From NCBI GenBank assembly GCA_963974485.1, contig CAXBBS010000006.1, forward strand, positions 1 to 64,000: 64,000 nucleotides of DNA, in the 5' to 3' direction. Positions 17,827 to 27,125 of the stretch are shown piece after piece; within the stretch, counting starts at the first letter, position 1, and each line of letters begins with the position of its first letter. The notes under the pieces were generated by a model. It ran no database searches, was not told the DNA's origin, and saw only the letters and a program-made list of their open reading frames with translations. The position numbers and the translations under genes are program-made. The DNA is from JAALKW01 sp963974485. Its GTDB lineage: Bacteria; Pseudomonadota; Gammaproteobacteria; Legionellales; Legionellaceae.

Positions 17827-18672
17827 ATGACCGATACTTTACAACGATTTCTTTTTCAAGATACCTGTGTTCGAGGTGAAATCATCCGACTGGATAACAC
17901 CCTCGACGTGATTCTTAAACAAAATAATTTTCCACCTGAGCTGTGTGAATTACTCAGTCAAACCCTCTGTGCAACCAGTTTACTATCGGGCATACTCAAA
18001 TATGACGGTCAGCTCACGCTGCAATTCCAGGGTACGGGTCCAATTAAAATGCTTGTTGCTAAATGTGATCATCAATATCGTATGCGCGCTACGGCCCAGT
18101 GGGATGAAGAAAGCCTTCCGAGCAAACTGCACACTGATTTTGAGCGCGGAAATTTGGTGATTACGATTCAAAATAATCAAACAAACCAAAATTACCAAAG
18201 CATCGTCGCCATAAACCACGCATCGATTGCACAGTCATTGGAAAATTATTTTATTCAATCCGAGCAGCTAGAAACACGATTATGGCTTGCTTACGATCAT
18301 ACAACTCAGCAAGCTGCCGGCTTACTGCTTCAAAAATTACCTACAGAAGATCAAGAGTCAAACAACACATGGCAGCACATTCAAACACTGGCCAACACCC
18401 TCACGAATGAAGAGCTTTTAAATTGGGATAATAACACGCTGCTTCATAACTTATTCTGTGAAGAAACCATTCAACTGTTTGAGCCACACCCGGTCAAATT
18501 TCATTGCCCGTGTAATGCAGATAAAATGCTAGGTTCTATTACGCTTCTTGGCGAAAAAGAAGCGCTAGAAGTCCTGGAGACCCATCGTTTTATTGAGGTG
18601 ACGTGTGAATATTGCAAGAACCAATTTCAATTCAATCGCGATGAAATTGAGCCCATGTTTAGGAAACACTAA
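17827..18672 (+). CDS. hslO: redox-regulated chaperonin Hsp33
   Basis: A 281-residue Hsp33 with the zinc and redox-switch cysteines Cys227 and Cys229 (CPC) and Cys260 and Cys263 (CEYC). The N-terminal domain has the typical VRGEIIRLD and QFQGTGPIKMLVA segments. It is a cytosolic holdase that becomes active when the four cysteines are oxidised. Confidence 0.95.
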   Translation: MTDTLQRFLFQDTCVRGEIIRLDNTLDVILKQNNFPPELCELLSQTLCATSLLSGILKYDGQLTLQFQGTGPIKMLVAKCDHQYRMRATAQWDEESLPSKLHTDFERGNLVITIQNNQTNQNYQSIVAINHASIAQSLENYFIQSEQLETRLWLAYDHTTQQAAGLLLQKLPTEDQESNNTWQHIQTLANTLTNEELLNWDNNTLLHNLFCEETIQLFEPHPVKFHCPCNADKMLGSITLLGEKEALEVLETHRFIEVTCEYCKNQFQFNRDEIEPMFRKH

Positions 18673-18696
18673 TGATACATTAAGAACCCATCAACC

Positions 18697-19227
18697 ATGA
18701 AAAAAATCACTCAAATTTTTGCATTGATAATACTCATCGCCATGGCCTGGACATTTCATGCCAAGCTCACCATGATGATTTTTTGGGTGCAAAGTTTGGG
18801 TTGGCTGGCACCCATCTTGTTTGTCTTACTTTTTAGTTTGACGACGTTACTTTTTTTACCCGCGGCACCTTTAGTTTTAGCGGGCGGTGCTATTTTTGGA
18901 CCGGTTTGGGGAACGGTACTCAATCTGTTCAGTGCAACCATTGCAGCCGTCAGTGCTTTTTTGATTAGTCGTTATTTTGGCACAGACTGGTTGTCTCCTA
19001 AAAAAAGCGCCGCACTCCAACGACTGAGCCATCGTATTGAGCATCACGGCTGGAAATCTGTGGCTGTGATGCGTTTAACCCCCGCCCCTTTTAGCTTGGT
19101 TAATTATGGCTTTGGACTCACACAAATCAACCTACGTCTTTATGCCTTAACTACCTTTCTTTTTTTGATACCGTATAAAATCATCGCCACGTATTTTGGG
19201 TATTTTAGTATGATGACAACGAGTTGA
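18697..19227 (+). CDS. TVP38/TMEM64 family (VTT domain) membrane protein
   Basis: A 176-residue inner-membrane protein with about five hydrophobic segments. The VTT/DedA-like motif FLPAAPLVLAGGAIFGPVWG is at about 52-71, and the later RLTPAPFSLVNYGFG and FLIPYKIIATYFG segments also fit. DedA/TVP38 proteins are linked to lipid transport or membrane homeostasis; the substrate cannot be told. It starts 24 nt after hslO. Confidence 0.85.
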   Translation: MKKITQIFALIILIAMAWTFHAKLTMMIFWVQSLGWLAPILFVLLFSLTTLLFLPAAPLVLAGGAIFGPVWGTVLNLFSATIAAVSAFLISRYFGTDWLSPKKSAALQRLSHRIEHHGWKSVAVMRLTPAPFSLVNYGFGLTQINLRLYALTTFLFLIPYKIIATYFGYFSMMTTS

Positions 19228-19386
19228 TTCGCTGATGATGTATTTTAGATTTATGGACACGCAAATAATCCAAGACCCCCTTTTTTGAGCTATCCCAACA
19301 AATCATGACCAGAAAGCCTTTAACCTCACCAATGTGCGCTTGATAAAAACCACGGCAAAAAAACAACCAAAGCTCAGAGGATATAA

Positions 19387-19416
19387 TAGACAAGAATTAA
19401 TCACTTCATGTATAAT
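19387..19416 (+). promoter_or_regulatory. predicted sigma70 promoter for the 19448 gene
   Basis: TAGACA at 19387-19392 and a perfect TATAAT at 19411-19416, separated by 18 bp. A GGAG ribosome site follows at 19437-19440. Confidence 0.6.
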
Positions 19417-19447
19417 AAGCCCAAATTAAAGTCGCTGGAGTCACAAA

Positions 19448-20044
19448 ATGATCTACTCAACTGAAGAATTAAACAAAGCATTCTATCCAACCTACACAAA
19501 TTCTGAAGGTTGTGAAGTTAAAGACACAACTCGACTCACACAAATTAAACGCACAAGCATTAATTTTCTGTTTGCTTATGAAAAAATGCCTCTTGGTGAG
19601 GACGTCGGTCTTTTAGAGCCATTTCAAAACTCTGATGACGTGCTTAACGAGTTTCGCGGGATCTTGATTAAGCCTTTTTTATGTAGCTACCTTACGGCAA
19701 AACATACCTTAGACTTTTCTCTTGAATTGGGCCTGATGTTAATTAATGGTCTCACACCATCGGGGAAACTAGGTGAGTCACTCGTCAATATTTTTGTTGA
19801 AGCATGCTATATTATTGGCTACGCTTTGAACACTGTTGTGACAACGGCTACGGTTATTCCTATCTTTGCCTTACGTTGCGTAACAACGCTTCTGAGTGAA
19901 GCGATACGCTTTTTTACACCATCAGAAAATTATAACGCCATCTATGAGAATTATAATAATAATGTAATATTTCCAAGCCCTTCTGCACCACCTCTAGCTC
20001 ATGCAGTGCCTATAGAAAACCCTGACGCAACTTTCGGCTTATAG
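19448..20044 (+). CDS. hypothetical membrane-associated protein, possible effector
   Basis: A 198-residue protein of unknown family. A hydrophilic N-terminus (about 1-70) precedes a long hydrophobic stretch (about 85-160, LDFSLELGLMLINGL then YIIGYALNTVVTTATVIPIFAL) that could form two or three membrane spans. The tail is proline-rich (FPSPSAPPLAHAVPI). It has its own promoter, a GGAG site and a downstream hairpin, so it is a stand-alone transcription unit. The layout resembles small membrane-inserting effectors, but this is inference. Confidence 0.7.
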   Translation: MIYSTEELNKAFYPTYTNSEGCEVKDTTRLTQIKRTSINFLFAYEKMPLGEDVGLLEPFQNSDDVLNEFRGILIKPFLCSYLTAKHTLDFSLELGLMLINGLTPSGKLGESLVNIFVEACYIIGYALNTVVTTATVIPIFALRCVTTLLSEAIRFFTPSENYNAIYENYNNNVIFPSPSAPPLAHAVPIENPDATFGL

Positions 20045-20056
20045 AACACCTCAAAG

Positions 20057-20082
20057 AACCCCGTGGTCAATACCGCGGGGTT
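20057..20082. terminator. bidirectional terminator-like hairpin
   Basis: An 11-bp stem (20057-20067 with 20072-20082, one G-T pair) closes a CAAT loop between the converging genes ending at 20044 and 20096. The T-runs are short on both strands. Confidence 0.7.
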
Positions 20083-20095
20083 TCAAAAACCGCTT

Positions 20096-21079
20096 TTACA
20101 ACCCCAAATTATCCCGCTTAAACACCCGATCCGCACGATAGCTTGAACGCACCAACGGTCCAGAAGCGACTTCGAAAAAACCTTTTTCTAAACCAATCTG
20201 CCTAAAATTATCAAACGCTTCAGGCGTGACGTAGCGCTCAACCGGCAAATGATTTTTGGTTGGCTGCAAATATTGACCCAGCGTCAAAATATCGACGTTA
20301 TGAGCAATAAGATCATCCATGGTTTTAATAATTTCTTCGTCGGTTTCACCGAGCCCCAGCATCAAACTTGTTTTAGTATAGACGTTAGGATTATGTTTTT
20401 TAGCCTGGGCTAATACTTCGAGCGTTTGCCAATACCCTGCACGATTATCACGAACCGGATGGGTTAAGCGCTCCACCGTTTCAACGTTTTGTGCAAATAC
20501 ATCAAGGCCTGTATCCAGTAATACAGCAACATCAGAATGTCGACCTTGAAAATCGGGCGTGAGTACTTCGATACGCGTTTTAGGTGATGCTTGCTTGATA
20601 GCAAGCACCGCTTCGGCATAATGACGTGCACCACCATCCGGTAAATCATCACGATTCACCGACGTCAGCACCACGTAATCTAAATTCATCAAGGCAACCG
20701 TACGTGCGGTGTTCTGGGGCTCATCTTTATCGAGCCAGCCTTGTGGGTTGCCTGTATCCACAGCGCAAAAACGACAAGCGCGCGTGCATACCGCCCCCAT
20801 CAACATGATCGTCGCGGTACCATGCGACCAACACTCAGCGATATTCGGACACTTGGCCTCTTCACATACTGTCGCTAAATGATGCTTTTTCACTTCGGAT
20901 TTAACCGCCGCATAAGCTGGCGTGGTTTTGTTTTTAATCCGGAGCCAATCGGGTTTGGGCAAACGCGTATGTTCCGCGCCTTTATTTTTAACCCCATCTT
21001 TAATCGCCACAAAACCATGATCGGTTGTGTATTTACGACCACTTTCAATCACCACAGGAATATCGTTTAATTTACTCAT
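20096..21079 (-). CDS. lipA: lipoyl synthase
   Basis: A radical SAM enzyme that inserts two sulfurs into octanoyl-protein to make lipoate. From ATG 21079 (MSKLNDIP) it is 327 residues. The start at 21148 would intrude 64 nt into the upstream gene, so 21079 is preferred. The auxiliary cluster cysteines are 72, 77 and 83 (CEEAKCPNIAECW), the radical SAM triad is 98, 102 and 105 (CTRACRFC), and the C-terminal RSSYRA motif is present. No lipB is next to it. It starts 5 nt after the PAP2 gene. Confidence 0.95.
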   Translation of the reverse strand: MSKLNDIPVVIESGRKYTTDHGFVAIKDGVKNKGAEHTRLPKPDWLRIKNKTTPAYAAVKSEVKKHHLATVCEEAKCPNIAECWSHGTATIMLMGAVCTRACRFCAVDTGNPQGWLDKDEPQNTARTVALMNLDYVVLTSVNRDDLPDGGARHYAEAVLAIKQASPKTRIEVLTPDFQGRHSDVAVLLDTGLDVFAQNVETVERLTHPVRDNRAGYWQTLEVLAQAKKHNPNVYTKTSLMLGLGETDEEIIKTMDDLIAHNVDILTLGQYLQPTKNHLPVERYVTPEAFDNFRQIGLEKGFFEVASGPLVRSSYRADRVFKRDNLGL

Positions 21080-21084
21080 AAAAT

Positions 21085-21738
21085 TTAACCATGAATCTCT
21101 TCTATAAATGTTGGCGCATAACGCTGTAATACACGCTGCAGAACCCACACTTCAATTAAAGCCAGATAAGCAGCGGTCATCACATCGCTAACATAATGCT
21201 GAAGCAACAAGATCCGCGAGATACCTACGGCAACGCCCAAACATAAAAATAACACGCGATAACGCGGTAAAATAATGCATAAACCAAACACGAAACCCAT
21301 GATGGTTGTGGTATGCCCCGAAGGAAACGAATGATACACATGACCGTGTTTAAGCCACTGAAAACCATACAGCTGCTCTTGAAATAATAACTCAGGCCGC
21401 GCACGCCCGAATATATATTTAAGCCCGACAGCAATCAAATCAGGAACAAACACACAAAGCCATAAAAACCATGTTCGAAAAGCCCATTTAATATGTTTAA
21501 AAACATAATGCAATACAAGAGCTAAAACAGGAAGACCAATCAAATAAGCTTTTGATAATCCGATCCAGCTTAAGGCCTTCAATACAATAACTCCCTGCCC
21601 AAAATCCAATGCATGCACAGCTTCTGTAATTGGCTTATCCCAATAGATAAACGAGAGGACGGTTAACACAAGATAACTACTCATAACCCAAGGCCGGGTC
21701 ATGTTTTGAAAAATACGCTCGAACGGTGTTTTCAACAC
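21085..21738 (-). CDS. PAP2-family membrane phosphatase
   Basis: A 217-residue integral membrane phosphatase with the full PAP2 signature: K107 to R114-P115 (KYIFGRARP), S137-F-P-S-G-H142, and S174-R175, H181, D185. About five or six membrane spans are visible. The family dephosphorylates undecaprenyl pyrophosphate, phosphatidate or lipid A. The substrate is not identifiable. The lipA start follows its stop by 5 nt. Confidence 0.88.
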   Translation of the reverse strand: MLKTPFERIFQNMTRPWVMSSYLVLTVLSFIYWDKPITEAVHALDFGQGVIVLKALSWIGLSKAYLIGLPVLALVLHYVFKHIKWAFRTWFLWLCVFVPDLIAVGLKYIFGRARPELLFQEQLYGFQWLKHGHVYHSFPSGHTTTIMGFVFGLCIILPRYRVLFLCLGVAVGISRILLLQHYVSDVMTAAYLALIEVWVLQRVLQRYAPTFIEEIHG

Positions 21739-21753
21739 AAGTTCCTTATAAAA

Positions 21754-22959
21754 TTAAGTATGGACTTGATGATAATCATCCGCTATAGCAAAGTCCAGCA
21801 CAGCGGCAAGCGTGTTATCAACAAAAATAAGCGGAATCTTATCACGTTCCCAAGGTGGCACACCCCAGGTTTGAAATAAGGCTTTTAATCGCTTGGTTTG
21901 GCCATGTAATTTCAACACCTCACCGCCCGTACGAAAACGCATGTCAACCTGCGCCCCTTCGGGTATATATAAAGCAGCAGGCAAGGGCGGCATGTCTAGC
22001 GTTTTAGGTTGCTCATCATCTCGGACCATGTACAAAACATCGCGATAGCGGCGTATGGTAAGCTTGCCGAGACGCATCTGTGGACGTGCATCTGGATTTG
22101 CATTAATAATTTCTTGTATTAAAACATCAAGCTGTACTGCTGAAAGCGCTTTGATATTTTGGTTTTTAAACCACACGCGCAAGACGTGCTTCAGCCGCCT
22201 TACAGGCAAGATTTGTAATGCTGTTAGCGTGAGCTTTTGAGAATTCAAGGCAAGTTCAGGGCAATCTAAATAGGCTAAATCATCTAGATTCGCTTGCGCC
22301 TCTTGGCAATGCGAAGCACAAGCGCTTAGGCTTTCGATCGCACGTGGCCATGTTTTTTGCAAGCGTGGAATAATGTCATGCCTGAGGTAATTACGTGAGA
22401 ATCTAAGTTCTTGATTGCTTTCGTCATCCACCCACACCAAGGCATGTTTTTTAGCATAGGCTAGAAGCTGAAGCTTACGTGTACCTAAGAGCGGCCTGGC
22501 TAAATAACCGTGACCCAACGGTCGATACGCCTGCATCGCCCCCAAACCATCAACGCCTGAACCACGAAGCAAACGCAATAAAAGTGTTTCAGCTTGATCG
22601 TCTTGGTGATGCGCTAAAACCAAACAATCGTTAGGTTGGATGCACGCCTCAAAAGTATCAAAGCGCGCATCACGCGCCGCTTCTTCGAGATTTGCTTGGT
22701 TTTTGTTGAGTTGTACGCGCTGAATTTCTAACGGAATACCACGTGCTGCGCAAGCATCTTCACAATGCGCCTGCCAGGCATCAGCCTGGGAACTTAAACC
22801 ATGATGTACATGTATCGCATGAAGTTTTGATGCAAGTGCCGCTTCACATGACAAGGCATGCAAGAGCACCATAGAATCAAGGCCACCACTCAGGCCAATC
22901 CATAAGCGCGTGTGGCTTGCTAGCTGTTCTGAATCAACGCGCTTAAACAAATTAAGCAC
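21754..22959 (-). CDS. tilS: tRNA(Ile)-lysidine synthase
   Basis: A 401-residue N-type ATP pyrophosphatase with the P-loop SGGLDS at 24-29 and a substrate site HHQDDQAETLLLRLLRGSG. It converts the wobble C of tRNA-Ile(CAU) to lysidine. The likely target tRNA is encoded at 51682-51758. It overlaps the accA stop by 8 nt, forming an accA-tilS pair common in gammaproteobacteria. Confidence 0.95.
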   Translation of the reverse strand: MLNLFKRVDSEQLASHTRLWIGLSGGLDSMVLLHALSCEAALASKLHAIHVHHGLSSQADAWQAHCEDACAARGIPLEIQRVQLNKNQANLEEAARDARFDTFEACIQPNDCLVLAHHQDDQAETLLLRLLRGSGVDGLGAMQAYRPLGHGYLARPLLGTRKLQLLAYAKKHALVWVDDESNQELRFSRNYLRHDIIPRLQKTWPRAIESLSACASHCQEAQANLDDLAYLDCPELALNSQKLTLTALQILPVRRLKHVLRVWFKNQNIKALSAVQLDVLIQEIINANPDARPQMRLGKLTIRRYRDVLYMVRDDEQPKTLDMPPLPAALYIPEGAQVDMRFRTGGEVLKLHGQTKRLKALFQTWGVPPWERDKIPLIFVDNTLAAVLDFAIADDYHQVHT

Positions 22960-23905
22960 AAGCCCCTATCGCCATAAACTTATTGTATCGATCAGCTAAG
23001 AGTTGCTCTAGAGGCAAAGCACGCAGTGTTTTAAGATCATGAGCAATCACGCCTTCAAGACGTGCCATGACTTCGGCAGGATTACGATGCGCACCGCCCA
23101 AAGGCTCTTCGATTAAGTCATCGACCAAACCGTTTTTATATACAATCTCAGCGGTCACACCCATCGCACGCGCTGCTTCAGATGCCTTCGCTGCATCTTT
23201 CCACAAAATAGAAGCGCAACCCTCGGGAGAAATCACGGCATACACGGAATATTGCAGCATGATCACGCGATCGCCCACACCAATAGCCAACGCACCACCT
23301 GAACCGGCTTCACCGGTCACAATACAAATCACCGGCGTTTTAAGTTTTGACATTTCAAATAAATTACGCGCAATCGCTTCCGACTGATTACGTTCTTCGG
23401 CACCAATACCTGGATATGCACCTGCTGTATCGATAAATGTAATCACCGGTAAATTAAATTTTTCGGCCATCTGCATCAAGCGCAGAGCACGTCGGTATTC
23501 TTCAGGGCGCGCCATACCGAAATTACGGTGTACTTTTTCTTTGGTACGCTTACCTTTTTGATGCCCAATCACCACCACCGGATCGCCTTGAAAGCGTGCT
23601 AAACCGGCAATAATCGCGGGCGCCGAAGATTCGTGTCGATCACCGTGTAATTCTTGAAAGTTGGTGAACATGCCTTCAAGATAATCGCTGGTCTGCGGAC
23701 GAAGCGGGTGCCTGGCCATTTGTACCACTTGCCAAGGCTCGAGTTTCGAAAAAATTTGCTTGGTTAATTCAAGTTTTTTGAGTTCAAGTCGTGCAATCTC
23801 TTCACTGAGATTAACCGAGTTATCCTCACCCACCATACGGAGGGCCTGAATTTTCTGATTTAACTCTTCGATCGGTTGTTCAAAATCCAAAAATTGTCGG
23901 CTCAT
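22952..23905 (-). CDS. accA: acetyl-CoA carboxylase carboxyltransferase subunit alpha
   Basis: A 317-residue AccA that transfers carboxyl groups from biotin to acetyl-CoA for fatty acid synthesis. Conserved pieces are FANFQELHGDR-like (FTNFQELHGDRHE), HQKGKRTKEKVHRNFGMARPEGYRKA-like, VITFIDTAGAYPG and GEAGSGGALAIGVGD. The length is normal. accD is not in the window. A 4-nt-rich overlap with tilS suggests co-transcription. Confidence 0.96.
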   Translation of the reverse strand: MSRQFLDFEQPIEELNQKIQALRMVGEDNSVNLSEEIARLELKKLELTKQIFSKLEPWQVVQMARHPLRPQTSDYLEGMFTNFQELHGDRHESSAPAIIAGLARFQGDPVVVIGHQKGKRTKEKVHRNFGMARPEEYRRALRLMQMAEKFNLPVITFIDTAGAYPGIGAEERNQSEAIARNLFEMSKLKTPVICIVTGEAGSGGALAIGVGDRVIMLQYSVYAVISPEGCASILWKDAAKASEAARAMGVTAEIVYKNGLVDDLIEEPLGGAHRNPAEVMARLEGVIAHDLKTLRALPLEQLLADRYNKFMAIGACA

Positions 23906-23988
23906 AATACATACTCATTAGGTCAGCACATGTTCGTGCGTTATACTGAACGCGTCCAAATTAACGCTAATTTTGCAATTATACCACA

Positions 23989-24726
23989 ATGAAACCTATT
24001 CAACATAAAAAAGCCATGTTCAAACGAGCCTCTGAAGCAGATCAGCCATACGACTTAAAAACCACGCGTATTGATATCTGGTCATTTGCACTGGATACGC
24101 CGTTGCCTTTAGCCGGTGCAACCCTGCTTAATGCCGAAGAACAGGCACGTGCAGCGCGCTTTCACTTTGCGCATCATCAACATCATTTTACGCGGGCCCG
24201 TATGATGCTTCGCATCATGCTTGCGCGTTATCTCAAGACACCAGCAGAGCATCTGGTGTTTGATTATACCGAGCACGGCAAACCGTTTTTGCCGTACCAT
24301 CCCGAGCTCCAGTTTAATTTAAGCCACTCAGGCAACCAGGGCTTACTCGCAATAGGCAAAACACATCCGCTAGGCATTGATATCGAAAAATATGCTGATA
24401 GACCGTATGAAGGCATTGGAAGCCATGTGTTTTCAGACGAAGAAAATGCCACGCTTAAAACCATAAGGTCCAGCTTAAAGCCGATGGTATTTTTTAATTT
24501 CTGGGCGCAAAAAGAAGCATTTATCAAAATGCTCGGCCTGGGTTTATCCTACCCAACCACACGCCTCACCGTCCCGACGTATCCTAGCACGCACAACACC
24601 GTGTTTGATCCCGTTTATTTAGGTACATCAAAAATTTTAGCTTTTATGCCAAGGCTCGCATACTGCGCGGCCTTATGCCACCATCCAAGCATTCTGGATA
24701 TCACCTACACCGAGTTAACCATTTAA
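23989..24726 (+). CDS. 4'-phosphopantetheinyl transferase (Sfp type)
   Basis: A 245-residue Sfp/EntD-class enzyme that installs the phosphopantetheine arm on carrier proteins. Magnesium and CoA motifs are GIDIEK at 129-134 and WAQKEAFIK at 172-180, and the first domain has ARAARFHFAHHQHHF. The size fits a two-domain Sfp enzyme rather than the short AcpS. The carrier protein cannot be identified. It is divergent from accA and precedes birA by 4 nt. Confidence 0.9.
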   Translation: MKPIQHKKAMFKRASEADQPYDLKTTRIDIWSFALDTPLPLAGATLLNAEEQARAARFHFAHHQHHFTRARMMLRIMLARYLKTPAEHLVFDYTEHGKPFLPYHPELQFNLSHSGNQGLLAIGKTHPLGIDIEKYADRPYEGIGSHVFSDEENATLKTIRSSLKPMVFFNFWAQKEAFIKMLGLGLSYPTTRLTVPTYPSTHNTVFDPVYLGTSKILAFMPRLAYCAALCHHPSILDITYTELTI

Positions 24727-24730
24727 GCAT

Positions 24731-25564
24731 ATGACCATGACAGCCTATATCCCACTCAATGAGCACACGATTCGCAGCCAACTCACGCACAACTTAAACC
24801 AGGCTTTACACCTGCAGATCTTAGCGTCAGTTGATTCAACCCATCGTTTTCTAAAAAATCAAAACCTAAAACCAGGTCTCACGCTATGCGTTGCTGAAAC
24901 ACAAACCAGCGGACGCGGACGATTTGCTCGACCTTGGCATTCACCGTTGGGGGAAAATATTTATTGCTCCCTGGCGTGGCGCTTTGAAGGCCGTCCCTCC
25001 CAACTATCCGGCTTAAGCCTGGTGGTGAGCCTCGCGGTGCATGCCGCCATCCAACAGCTGATTCAAGAACAGCACCTAAATCATGTAAATCCCAATATTG
25101 CCATAAAATGGCCCAATGACCTGCTATGGGATAACAAAAAACTTGCAGGGATCTTAATAGAACTCGCAGGCGAAGGCCGCAATGATACACATGTAATCAT
25201 CAGTATTGGCTTAAACGTGAATGCTAACACCAACAAAAACACACCCATCGACCAACCGTGGTGTGCGTTACGTGATATTGTAAAACAACAGATTGATCGC
25301 AACACACTGCTTGCGTTACTTATCACCCACCTGGATCAACACCTTCAGGGCTTTTCAAAATACGGATTTGAAGCGTATCAAGCATCATGGCAAGCACTCG
25401 ACTACTTATTGGATCGTAGCATTACCGTATCAACATCGCAGGGAACACGCACCGGCAAAGCACACGGCGTAGATATCGCAGGTCATTTACAACTCATCGA
25501 TGAGCACGGCGTTACACATACATTATTATCTGGGGATGCATCATTGGCCCAGAAGAGCTCCTAG
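24731..25564 (+). CDS. birA: biotin--[acetyl-CoA-carboxylase] ligase
   Basis: A 277-residue biotin protein ligase. GRGRFARPW (61-69) is the biotinyl-AMP site, KWPND (126-130) is the catalytic-region motif, and a C-terminal SH3-like domain follows (GTRTGKAHGVDIAGHLQL). No N-terminal helix-turn-helix is present, so it should not act as a repressor as in E. coli. It would biotinylate the AccB subunit. Confidence 0.93.
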   Translation: MTMTAYIPLNEHTIRSQLTHNLNQALHLQILASVDSTHRFLKNQNLKPGLTLCVAETQTSGRGRFARPWHSPLGENIYCSLAWRFEGRPSQLSGLSLVVSLAVHAAIQQLIQEQHLNHVNPNIAIKWPNDLLWDNKKLAGILIELAGEGRNDTHVIISIGLNVNANTNKNTPIDQPWCALRDIVKQQIDRNTLLALLITHLDQHLQGFSKYGFEAYQASWQALDYLLDRSITVSTSQGTRTGKAHGVDIAGHLQLIDEHGVTHTLLSGDASLAQKSS

Positions 25565-25597
25565 GCCGATAAGAACGAACAGCTTAAAACTTATTGG

Positions 25598-25822
25598 TTA
25601 TGAATTACCGACGTTATCATCCGCCTCATCTTCACCATCTTCACGGCTTGTACCGTTTTTTTCTTGCTGAATGCGTAAATAAATTTCTTCACGGTGAACA
25701 GAAACATCTTTAGGGGCATTAATACCTAAACGTACTTGATTTCCTTTAACGCCTAAAACAGTGATATTGACATCGTCACCGATGATTAACGTCTCACCGA
25801 TTCTTCGAGTTAAAATTAACAT
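25598..25822 (-). CDS. csrA: carbon storage regulator CsrA
   Basis: A 74-residue RNA-binding regulator. The start is ATG 25822 (MLILTRRIGETLIIGDD) because this is the universal CsrA N-terminus. The upstream ATG 25840 adds six residues and overlaps the GGGAG site. The core VNITVLGVKGNQVRLGINAP and VHREEIY are intact. The acidic tail (EDGEDEADDNVGNS) is longer than in E. coli. In Legionellales CsrA governs the switch between replicative and transmissive phases; genomes often hold several copies. Confidence 0.95.
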   Translation of the reverse strand: MLILTRRIGETLIIGDDVNITVLGVKGNQVRLGINAPKDVSVHREEIYLRIQQEKNGTSREDGEDEADDNVGNS

Positions 25823-25970
25823 ATTGATGATCTCCCTCATCTAACTGACCACTTCGTCCTTAGTATTATTATTTTTAAGACAAAATGAACTTTATAAAAA
25901 CAAAAAACAACCTACTTCGCTTAATTGTACTACATTATGCTTAAGAAAACCTTAAGCGCGCACGATTTTT

Positions 25971-26987
25971 TCACACCGTCCGCCCAGCTTTAAAGATAAA
26001 AGCTAACACTATCAAGGGGATATAAGCTATCAGCAACCCCAAAAAACCTTGTAAATATCCAAGCCCCACACTCGCAGCCACTGGAAAAAGCCACATCATA
26101 TTCATCAATAACACACCGAGAGTGACCGGCTGATGACATCCAAACCGACGGGATGCATGCTGATAAGCATGTGTATCATGTGCCTGATAAATTTTTTCAC
26201 CGCGCACGCCACGCCCTATCAGGGTGACACTTGCGTCCACAATAAACACCCCTAAAAGTATCAACCAACACCAAAAAAATGTAGGACTTACATGTGCCGC
26301 TTGAATCGATAACACACCAAAAATAAACCCTAAAAAACCACTCCCAGCGTCACCCATAAAAATACGCGCCACAGGAAAGTTCCAGCATAAAAATCCAAGC
26401 ACACTCGAGGCTAAAACCAAAGGCAAGACCATCAAGCCTGAGTTCCCCGTAAACCAATACAAACCCGCCATGCCCACACAAACACTCACCGCCTCCATGC
26501 CCGCGAGCCCATCAATGCCATCCATAAAGTTATATAAATTCAGCAACCAAACCAAATAAAAAAGCGCAAGGCCCTGGCTCAACACACCCGGATTCAGCGT
26601 CCAGCCCAGTACTTCGAGCGATGGAAGCCCCCCCACCCAATAAAGCGCCAAGGCAGCCGCCACCGCATGTCCCAACAAACGCCACGCCGTGCCTACATGC
26701 CCGTGATCGTCTAAAAAACCAAGGCTTGCAATAAACACGCTCGCACACACCAGCGCAATGCTGCCACTTGGCACAAGAAAACCAAGGTAACCCAAATAAG
26801 GCACCGCAATCAGTACCGCTGCCACAAAACCAAGACCACCCCCACGCGGTGTGGGCTCGGTATGCGCGCTACGGCTATTCGGAATATCTAAAACATCCCT
26901 AGCTAAAGCATAACGGCGTAAGCCCCAGGTCAAAACCCAAGTTAAAATAAATACCGCCAACAAAGAAAAGGCCATATTGAGCGCCAC
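25971..26987 (-). CDS. undecaprenyl-phosphate sugar-1-phosphate transferase (WecA/WbpL-like)
   Basis: An MraY/WecA-superfamily membrane enzyme with about ten spans. Signatures are PNSRSAHTEPTPRGGG, NLYNFMDGIDGLAG and FPVARIFMGDAGSGFLGF. It would load a sugar phosphate onto undecaprenyl phosphate to start O-antigen or another glycan. The preferred start is GTG 26987, which follows GGAG by five nucleotides and gives 338 residues. ATG 27029 upstream has no ribosome site. The sugar specificity cannot be told. Confidence 0.85.
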   Translation of the reverse strand: MALNMAFSLLAVFILTWVLTWGLRRYALARDVLDIPNSRSAHTEPTPRGGGLGFVAAVLIAVPYLGYLGFLVPSGSIALVCASVFIASLGFLDDHGHVGTAWRLLGHAVAAALALYWVGGLPSLEVLGWTLNPGVLSQGLALFYLVWLLNLYNFMDGIDGLAGMEAVSVCVGMAGLYWFTGNSGLMVLPLVLASSVLGFLCWNFPVARIFMGDAGSGFLGFIFGVLSIQAAHVSPTFFWCWLILLGVFIVDASVTLIGRGVRGEKIYQAHDTHAYQHASRRFGCHQPVTLGVLLMNMMWLFPVAASVGLGYLQGFLGLLIAYIPLIVLAFIFKAGRTV

Positions 26988-27067
26988 AAAATCTCCAAAC
27001 ATAGGATAAAAAAAAGACGTGCGTATCATGCGGTTTTTCTACACAAGGGTCAATCAAAATATCAATC

Positions 27068-27100
27068 AAAAAAAAGCGGCCTTCCATACAAAAAAGCCGC
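27068..27100 (-). terminator. Rho-independent terminator
   Basis: On the minus strand, GCGGC and GCCGC form a 5-bp stem (27096-27100 with 27076-27080), followed by a run of eight T (complement of 27068-27075). It ends the small membrane protein gene at 27126. Confidence 0.75.
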
Positions 27101-27125
27101 CCAGTATCACACGGATTATATTAAG

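Noticed and set aside
19205..19393. Minus-strand 62-codon frame after the VTT gene
   Set aside because: No ribosome site or recognisable domain, and it overlaps the end of the VTT gene and the next promoter region.
21080..21148. lipA N-terminal extension from ATG 21148
   Set aside because: It would overlap the PAP2 gene by 64 nt, and ATG 21079 gives the usual LipA start region.
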